A stretch of DNA of 64,000 nt from Irpex lacteus (Eukaryota; Basidiomycota; Agaricomycetes; Polyporales; Irpicaceae). The stretch is from positions 62,001-126,000 of the forward strand of contig MQVO02000049.1 in NCBI GenBank assembly GCA_001986395.2, read 5' to 3'. Below, piece after piece: positions 57,101 to 64,000 of the stretch. Under the pieces are notes generated by a model. It saw only the letters and a program-made list of their open reading frames with translations, was not told the DNA's origin and ran no database searches. Numbering within the stretch: position 1 is the stretch's first letter; each line of letters starts with the position of its first letter. Both the position numbers and the translations under genes were made by a program.

Positions 57101-58037
57101 CGTCCTTGCCTGTTCCCCAAATTGATCAGCGCAAGCCAGGAACACAATGTATGGGAACTTACGCCTGACTGTATCAACCTGTTCCTCAGAGCTTCCATAA
57201 AGCGGGCTCAAGTCGAGATAGCTGCTAGCGTTATTGATCAATGCGTCCTCGCGATCGGTGCTGAACAAGCTATGTATGACCAAATCCGCAAACGCGAAGA
57301 ACAAGCTCGACACTCCCCCGGGGTGAGGCTCGAACTTTTCTCTCTTCAAGAGGACGTCGAACACCAAGCTGGGGTCGGGCAGGAACGCGGGTGGGAGTGG
57401 ATGGGTAGAGGGAACGGAACGGGCGTAGGGCTGGCGCGCTTGTCCGAGGCTGGGGAGCATGATGTTGTAGTTTGAACCATCTGCGCTGCGGAAGGCGTAG
57501 GAGACGTGTTTGTGGGTGCGCTTGGAAGTGGTGGCGACTGTCCCTGGGAGACCGACGTAGCCTGCCGGTGGATGCGGGAGGTCCTTGTATACTATAGGTA
57601 GTTGATTAGCAGAGTATGTATGGGCATGGGAGAGCACTTACGGATGTCGACGACGGTTTGCTGAACCCGTTGTGCGTTCGGGTCGCCTTGGTTCGTGGCC
57701 ATCCATGTAAGGATCTTCTCCAGCTGGATATATGGATTCAGGACGAGCGCTGGTCAGGGTTACAATCACGACACTTACGAGCATGAGCCTATCGTCCTGG
57801 CCGGTACCTCCGTGGATTTGTCTCACGAAATCCTTGACCAGGCCGAGCTGGAGGAGAGTTAGAGCAATTACAAATGGCCTATAGATGTCCACTCACGAGA
57901 TACTCTGTGTTCTCCAGCCATTCCTGTGGGTTGGCGACAGTCTGCACTGCAGTTGTCGAACCACTGGCGGTGGAGGATGTGGGCGGTGCTGCGACCAAGT
58001 TAATCTCGGACTGCAACGTAGAGATTAGGTGGCCCAT
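54120..58037 (-). CDS. ppo: Psi-producing fatty-acid oxygenase, P450 half truncated
   Basis: Eighteen exons sum to 2,964 nt, 987 residues. Examples are 58037-57897, 57591-57163, 56650-56371, 55799-55459, 54922-54597 and 54152-54120. The N-terminal heme-peroxidase (dioxygenase) domain has the distal His204 (DLVIHSLF), SSYLDLSPLYG, and the Tyr380-Arg-Trp-His383 radical/proximal pair. GTCSLNEFRRFMGLKPYSSF and LELYVGMQAEESK follow. It would oxygenate C18 fatty acids to hydroperoxides that become sporulation-controlling psi factors. The C-terminal P450-like part (from about residue 620) has an I-helix-like stretch (LAADFLAIIVATAPLFSR). It then jumps from GIRFG to FIEAAAVPMLKTIIAK, without the FGxGxHxCxG heme-Cys loop. 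The end is SPWPLSLILQYNTPAQNG. Likely a dioxygenase without the second activity. Confidence 0.95.
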
Positions 58038-58367
58038 GATTACGAGGAGATGGGGAGAGATGAGATGAGGGAAGTGGGGATACGAGAGTTGGTTAGGCTC
58101 TTATACTTCTTGGTGTGATTGATGAGCGTGGGTGGACTGCCGCCAACTGCCAATGTCATATTCACAGCTGATGGCCTCTGATGCGCGCTCGATCCTCGGC
58201 AAGGAGACATCATCATTGTCTCTTCTCCGGGGAGTGTTGTTGCGGTATGTCTTGCCAGATATGGGAATACCCCTCAGTCGCCACTTGCTACCCTCCGACA
58301 CACCCACAATGTCAATCGAGATAAATTCCAGAAACATACAGTACACAATCGCAGTCCAGAGTCCACA
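58038..58367. other. Intergenic region between ppo and YKT6
   Basis: This 330-bp stretch holds the ppo promoter and the YKT6 3' UTR. The open frames on both strands (58,101-58,398) overlap the YKT6 end and are not conserved-looking. No further gene was seen. Confidence 0.5.
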
Positions 58368-59143
58368 TCACATGATCAAACAGCACGAGTTTTGCTGAAT
58401 GAGGAATGGAAGACATGAGTACCATGCATGGAACACCCACAAGGTCACACACCTTTTTGGCAGTCTTGTAGAACATCTTGCTCTGCGCACTCAGCGCGTT
58501 CGACCGGTCTACCAAGTCATTCAACTTCTCGCCTCGCTCAAGCACGCTCTCAATCGTCTTGTGCTGTAGTCAAATCAGTATCGTAGTACTATGTAGCCAA
58601 CAAAGCTACGCACCAGCACGATCTTGGTCTCGTCCAACTCCTGCTGCACCCTCATAATCGCATCGGCCTGCCTGGGATCCTGGTACTTGCTCAAGTACGT
58701 GTTGATCTCTCCAAAGCTAATCGAAGACGGGTTCGAGTACGACGTCTGCGGCACCTTGGCGATGAAGTCGTCCAGCATCTTCGTCAGCAACGAGAACGCA
58801 GGTCGGACAGGGTACTCCTGGTCAGTAATGATCACCCCTGCACACCGTCACGTCAGAAACAGTAGGACCAGTCGCGCACTAGTCGCAACGCAAGTAGTTA
58901 CGCACCGGCGAGCTGCTCCGCTCCTCCTCGGTTGTAGACATGGGCCGTGTAGTTGTTCTCCTGCACACTCTGTCGCTGCCCCTGTGGCGTCCGCTCGGCG
59001 ATCGTCTTGCTGAAGAAGGTCAGGAACTCTCCTACAGATCCACGTTGATAGAATGAAAACGAGGAGAGGTCGGATGCTTGCACGAGGATGGTGGACGACT
59101 GATGCGGCGGTGCCAGCACTACTGCAAGAGAGAACACCTTCAT
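58368..59143 (-). CDS. YKT6: R-SNARE Ykt6
   Basis: Four exons (59143-58906, 58837-58614, 58563-58453, 58394-58368) give 199 residues, the usual length. A longin domain opens the protein ([41 protein letters not shown]). An R-SNARE coiled coil follows (residues ~135-192, with the zero-layer Arg in DLVDRSNAL). The C-terminus QNSCCLIM is a CaaX prenylation site preceded by a palmitoylatable Cys. Ykt6 is lipid-anchored and cycles between cytosol and Golgi, endosome and vacuole membranes, taking part in several fusion steps. It is divergent from the site-2 protease gene. Confidence 0.97.
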
Positions 59144-59391
59144 TGTCGGGGAAGTTAGAAAGTACAAGAAAGTGTGAGGATGTGGATGAGAGGAAGGAGA
59201 GAGTTGACGTTGAGACCACACCACAAGGCGTAGTGCAGAGATGATACGCGCACAGCCGAGCCGCATCGCCGCCACAAAGCGACCATTGCCTTTTTGGGAC
59301 ATCTGCCCATTCTCTCCTCCTCCCCTCGCATGCCGCACACCAGCCATGCAGCCACGATAATGACTAACGATTGGTAGAATCAAACATTGGC
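59144..59391. promoter_or_regulatory. Divergent promoter region of YKT6 and S2P
   Basis: The two start codons are 248 bases apart on opposite strands, so both promoters must lie here. No TATA box stands out. CT/GA-rich tracts occur near both starts. Confidence 0.6.
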
Positions 59392-61694
59392 ATGGGTCTT
59401 GTAACCCTCGCGTACGCCGTCACAGTCTTCTGGCTTGCCATCCACGCCGCCCACCGTTTCTTCACCCACCGCTTCTCCGCGGCATCCGTTCTCCCCACTT
59501 CCACTTCTTCGTCCCACACCCGCCTCCGCCCACCCACCTGGCTTCACCATCTTCGCATATCCCTACATGGCGTGCATCTCAAACTCGACACTACCTTCTT
59601 CAACAATACACACGATGCATGGTCTTCATCTCTGCGCAAGCCTCGGCATGCGACCTTTAGGAGAGTGGTAGCACGCTTTTACGATGTGGGGAGTGTGCTT
59701 GGGGTCGTTGGCATGTGTATTGCCGTTATTCTCCTGTGGATGACTGTAATCAAACTACTCGTGGGTATCTTCGCTGGTGGAAGTCGTGGTATCCCAGAAT
59801 TCAGTTCCGAGGGAATTACCAAACGATCCCTCGACTTAGATGAGTCTCCCCCAGAGGTGCAATCAAATGCTGCTGCTCCTCTTCAACTTATTGTAAGCAG
59901 TACTCTAGCTCATCATTGATTGAATAGTATCTCATCTCTGTGGTAGCTCCCGGGCGTGACAGTTCCCCTCATACACCTCCCCGTCCTCCTCTTCTCTCTC
60001 TTCTTCACGCAAGTCGTCCACGAACTCGGTCACGCGATTGTAGCTGCTCTGTAAGTCTTGTTTACCCCCTCACCAATGACTCCGCTTATCTGCGCTGCAG
60101 TGAGTCTATACCTCTCACCTCCGTCGGCACCTCTCTGACCCTCCTCATTCCCTCCGCATACATCTCTCTCCCATCCTCCTCTTCAATTTCACCGCCTGCG
60201 CGCCTCAGACTTATATCATCCGGCGCGTGGCACAACCTAGTATTTTTCGGTCTACTATGGTCGGCCAAACATGTTGGAGTAGGAAATATGCTAGCGAGGA
60301 GCGTAGGATACAAGGACGTAGGAATGTGGGGACGCGTCGTACTATCAGTTGACGAAGTAAGTCCATATCTCATTTCCTAGTGGGTTCCATACTCCGAGAC
60401 CATAGCATATATCTTATCTATTGTCTGTCTGAACCTTAGGATTCACCTCTGCACGCCCACCTACCTCCGCTCTCGATCATCACAGACCTAGATGACCAGA
60501 GCCTTACCTCTTCATCTGGCGACTCGACAGATATTTGGACGACGTACCTCTCCTTCACGCCCTCCCATCCTCATGACCATAAGATGGAGAAAGGCTCCGG
60601 TCTAGGGTGGTGTGTAGATGCACAATGGTTCCTCGGTACGTTCTCATCTCGCTCCGCTACTACTTCCACAGAGATCATTTCGTATCTCACTTCAACGTTC
60701 GTCGAAGAGCTACTAACCCGTTTCCTCTCAGGCCACACGTCATCCGAATGCTGCCACTCCAACTCCCATTCGCGCGATCACCCTTCCTCGTCAGTGGAAG
60801 CATGTTTTTCCACAGGCCTAGACTCTCCAGACGAGAAGTACGAACGCTGCCTCCCACCCCTATCTGTTCTCCAACCGGTACCCCCACCTCCGTCGCACCC
60901 CTCTCACTCAAACAGCACCTCAGAATCAGAACCAGCTCCGGTGGACTTAGATAATAAAGAAGGAAGGGAACCACAGAGATGTCGCGAGTCGGCGCACTGC
61001 GCGTCCCACAGCCTCTGTGTCAAACTCTCACAGGAGGAGGAGCTGTTAAGAATCAAGTTCGTTATGCCCCATGGACGCAGTGAAGACGAAGACGAGGTGA
61101 AGACCGTTGTGTGGAGTGGGCCGAGGGAGGAGTTGTTAGAGGAAGGTGTGTGGTTATCTCTCATTTTGCATTGGAATATACTCACTTGAATGCGTGAATT
61201 AGTTACGGTCGGCACTTACCTCCCTCGCTATGCTTTCCTGCCGCTTTGGCTGCCTAGCGCTGTAGCGGTGCTCTTCAGGTACGTGTATACTCTCAGCAGT
61301 AATAAACTATCGCTCACGCAACGCGGTCTTTTCACAATTCCCTTCACCCGTCGTTCGACGACTGGCGAATTTGCTATACCACCAACACAGCTACATCTCA
61401 ACACTCACACTATCCCTCTACCTATTCAACCTTCTCCCCCTCCCCTACCTCGACGGCTCCCAACTCCTCGATGCGCTCTTCGACTTCACCCAAGCTCATT
61501 ACGACTCCACCTCCCCCTCCACCGCGGATCTGGAGTCAGGCTTCCAAAATACAAGTACACAGCTCAGCGCATTACGCTCGAGGAAGTGGAAATGGGAGAG
61601 ATGGCGAAAGAGGGCGATGCAGGGCGCTCAGGTGATGTCTGTTGGGCTGCTTGGTGTGTCGGTGTGTTTGAGTATCTGGAATGCGATTTCGTGA
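59392..61694 (+). CDS. Site-2 protease homologue (membrane metalloprotease)
   Basis: Seven exons (59392-59892, 59947-60050, 60101-60356, 60440-60635, 60732-61145, 61203-61278, 61391-61694) give 616 residues. The ATG at 59,392 precedes a hydrophobic N-terminal helix. The zinc motif HELGH is at residues 192-196, followed by AALESIPLTSVGTSL. The third zinc ligand is Asp537 in LLPLPYLDGSQLLD. Several hydrophobic stretches fit a multi-pass membrane protein. S2P enzymes cleave membrane-anchored transcription factors such as SREBP within the Golgi membrane. Family members have an insertion between the two zinc motifs, as seen here (residues ~350-490, acidic and Cys-rich). The last intron is 112 bp, longer than the others. 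Confidence 0.93.
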
Positions 61695-62628
61695 TCGCGA
61701 TTCGTGGTGTGATGTCTGTCTGAGATACGCGACTTATGGGCGGACTAGCTGATATATACCTACGTAGGTTCCTGTCTCAGGTTCCTAGCTTTGAGCCACA
61801 GTAGTCCATACTGATTTATGACCTTGAGATAGGTGGTTTTGACTGCGTTTGAGGCTTCGACGTGAGCTTGTTAGGACTCGGCGGTGTGTTGTATCATTAT
61901 CATCCGTTCAAATACATCGCGGCACGCCGACGACCGTGCAGCGCTCGTAGTACGTACCGTGTATTCATCCCTCCGCAGCTCGAACTCAATCACCTTGCAG
62001 CGTTCGGAACCGTGATTCAATACCAGATGATCAGGCCTGATCAAGCCCGTGATGCGGTGCAGCTACAGTGCCCCGCGCTCAAAACCGACCTCTTGGCGCC
62101 CCATTTCTCGCTTTCGTATCTCACACTTCGCAGTGTCATGGATTACCTGGGAAACATGTAAAACGTACAGAAGACACATTGTAGTGTATATCTATCTCAT
62201 TACTTTCCCCCTAAAGTACGTTTGAAATTTTGGCGAGGCCAAAATTTGGACTCTCGAATATATCTCGTATTTCCCACGATTTATTAAGGCGTCTATCGGG
62301 CGTCAGTAGGACTTCCCTACGCAGAATGTAAGAACAATCATTTTATAACGTTGATAATCATGATTCCTACGCTTTCGTACCGTACGGGAAGACATTTGTG
62401 AAGTAGTCTCTACGTATTTGGCTCGTAAACAGCCAGCGCTTGAGTGGAAAGTGGATCCTGAAATTTGGACTAAGCGCCCAAAAACCGAAAAACGCAGATT
62501 TACGCTCAGCTTGCCTACTTTCCTTCCAGATCTCAAAGAATGAGGCCGAAACTCGAAATTTCAAGCTTCCCGAGAGAGGTCGGTTCTTAGCGCGGGGCAC
62601 TGTATCATTGTTTCTTCTCCGGGCGAAG
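61695..62628. other. Intergenic region
   Basis: It is 934 bp with no supported gene. A frame at 61,862-62,161 starts with GTG and resembles no protein. A small hairpin (AAATTTTGGC...GCCAAAATTT) lies near 62,227-62,250. The right part must contain the promoter of the next gene. Confidence 0.5.
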
Positions 62629-64000
62629 ATGGATGCGAACCCAGACGGTGCTGGATCCAGTGGCAGTGCAGAGATTGTCACTGAGCCTGCTAGCGTGGAG
62701 ACGTTTCAAAGCTTCTTACGGATAATCACAGAGTAAGTGCCGCCATCCACTACACCGTATCAATTTATCGCAGTGTCCTGAATGCTTTTATCTGCTTTCG
62801 CGCTTTAGCACCGATATCGCTGAGGCGGATGTCGTAGCCACTGCCTGGAATCCTATCATCGCGCAATGGGCACAAGGCTGGACGGCTCCGCTTCTGAAAC
62901 CGTTGTTGGACTCTAATATCAATTTACAAGCCTTTCTCGCACAGCTACTTCGTCGCATATGGGTCACTATGTCAGTATATCCTGTTCACCTCTATCTGTG
63001 TATAAGCCATTTACTAAGGAGGTGTTGAATAGGCTAGACGAGAGTCCCAGAGTCGTCGGGACATACGTCTACCCTGGTCTCCGTGTTAGGGGAAGGCAGA
63101 AACCCAGTGCACCTGATGGTCTCGCTGGTGACCTGCACGAGCTACTCGACTGCGCACATCCCGGAATTAGAGAAAGCGACTCGTTCAAGGATCCATGGGG
63201 AGACCATTTTCACCCGCCCGCGGGAAAAAGCTGGGCACCGACGTCAGCACATGTGCCTACGATATCCCTACTTTCTTCTATTCTTCCTACAACACTCCAA
63301 GATTCATCCGTTTTGCGCAATATAGTAGCCACTGCAACCAGCGCAGGAGAAGATCTCAACGTCGTGATCATGCGAGCTATCCCTCACTTTCCAAAGGGGC
63401 TTACCGGGATCGGACAGAGCGCAGAGACGCGAGCGTTCTTGGCATGCCACTTGATTAGTCTTTACTCTCCTACCCCCAGTACGATGAAATTCGCGGTATC
63501 ACCACAAGCTAGTCGCGCTATGGCCGTAATGGGTCAGTTGCCCGAAGAAGACAAAGCTGTCCTGTACGCTATAGTGGGCCCGGTTACGATATCACTTCTA
63601 TCTCAGCCGGGTGACCCTCCCCAGATTACGTCGTGGCACTCCAATCCGACCCTTCCCCTGTGGTATTTTCTCATCGATTTCACCAATCGCACATCGCAGT
63701 ACGGACCAATTGACTCTAGGGACCAGTTCAAGTCTGCCTTGGATAGACTCCACGACTCGGAGGTGAAGAACTCCTTCCCTGCACTCCAAGTCACCGGTAG
63801 CACCGAATCGACTGTGCCTAGGCTATCTCTGGCAACAGTGGTTGCGTGGCTGGCCGAGACGGTGTTAATCATCAACTCGAAGCGAGGTGTAGCTCGTGCT
63901 ACATCCCAAACAAATGTACCAGTGCCAGATCTGAAGCCCAAAAGTCGGGAGCTTGCTTGGATGGATTCCACCACCATCAGTGATGTCGACGCCTGTCTCG
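62629..64000 (+). CDS. Unrecognised fungal protein, 3' end outside window
   Basis: Three exons (62629-62732, 62809-62970, 63033 to the edge) join in frame over GT-AG introns and stay open to 64,000, giving at least 411 residues. The ATG at 62,629 is the first in frame. The protein starts with a Gly/Ser/Glu-rich stretch and continues with helical, globular-looking sequence (for example IIAQWAQGWTAPLLKPLLD and AMAVMGQLPEEDKAVLYAIV). No catalytic motif, signal peptide or membrane segment was recognised. Its function is unknown. Confidence 0.8.

Noticed and set aside
57122..57475. 117-codon plus-strand frame inside ppo
   Set aside because: It lies opposite well supported ppo exons and an intron, so it is a shadow.
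61862..62161. 99-codon plus-strand frame after the S2P gene
   Set aside because: It needs a GTG start, has no splice context and shows no familiar motif.

Overview
This window is from a filamentous basidiomycete, most likely an Agaricomycete. The genes carry many 45-80 bp GT-AG introns. The mobile elements include Plavaka-type transposases, hAT elements and large Gypsy elements of a kind common in Agaricomycetes. The genes at the right end are ordinary fungal housekeeping or lipid-metabolism genes. No bacterial, organellar or CRISPR signal was seen.

Region 1 (1-48,300) is a nested transposon island with no intact host gene. Its most complete element is an 18.1-kb Gypsy retrotransposon (3010-21114). 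Its two 1,004-bp LTRs look identical and its target-site duplication matches, so the insertion is young. An intact 4.3-kb hAT transposon (6017-10353) sits inside its gag-protease frame with a perfect 8-bp duplication. The hAT has a ten-exon transposase and a second, unrecognised two-exon gene. The Gypsy also carries a large segment between protease and reverse transcriptase with a second zinc knuckle, an unknown domain and intron-like sequences. A decayed second copy of that domain lies at 38.7-39.6 kb.

The rest of the island holds decayed, rearranged Copia elements (30.5-37 kb), a Plavaka transposase pseudogene (42.7-44 kb) and fragments of a second hAT family (29.5-30.5 kb). There is also a broken piece of an MPH1/FANCM helicase gene whose parts lie on opposite strands (44.1-44.9 kb), and several MITEs. 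A family of AT-rich, non-coding 1.5-2.7 kb repeats has four near-complete copies with related ends. Some of these copies contain long palindromes next to a Pol III B-box-like motif. A 1.48-kb segment appears twice with no difference seen (502-1978 and 37011-38487).

Region 2 (48,500-64,000) is a compact gene block: SPF1 (P5A ATPase of the ER), a psi-producing oxygenase (fatty-acid dioxygenase with a truncated P450 half) and YKT6 (SNARE) on the minus strand, then a site-2-protease homologue and an unrecognised gene, cut by the window edge, on the plus strand. YKT6 and the protease gene diverge from a 248-bp shared promoter region. SPF1, YKT6 and S2P all act in the endomembrane system, but nothing in the sequence shows co-regulation beyond that divergent pair. 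Exon models were built by hand from splice sites and reading frame. For SPF1, Ppo, YKT6, S2P and the hAT transposase the summed exon lengths give uninterrupted frames.
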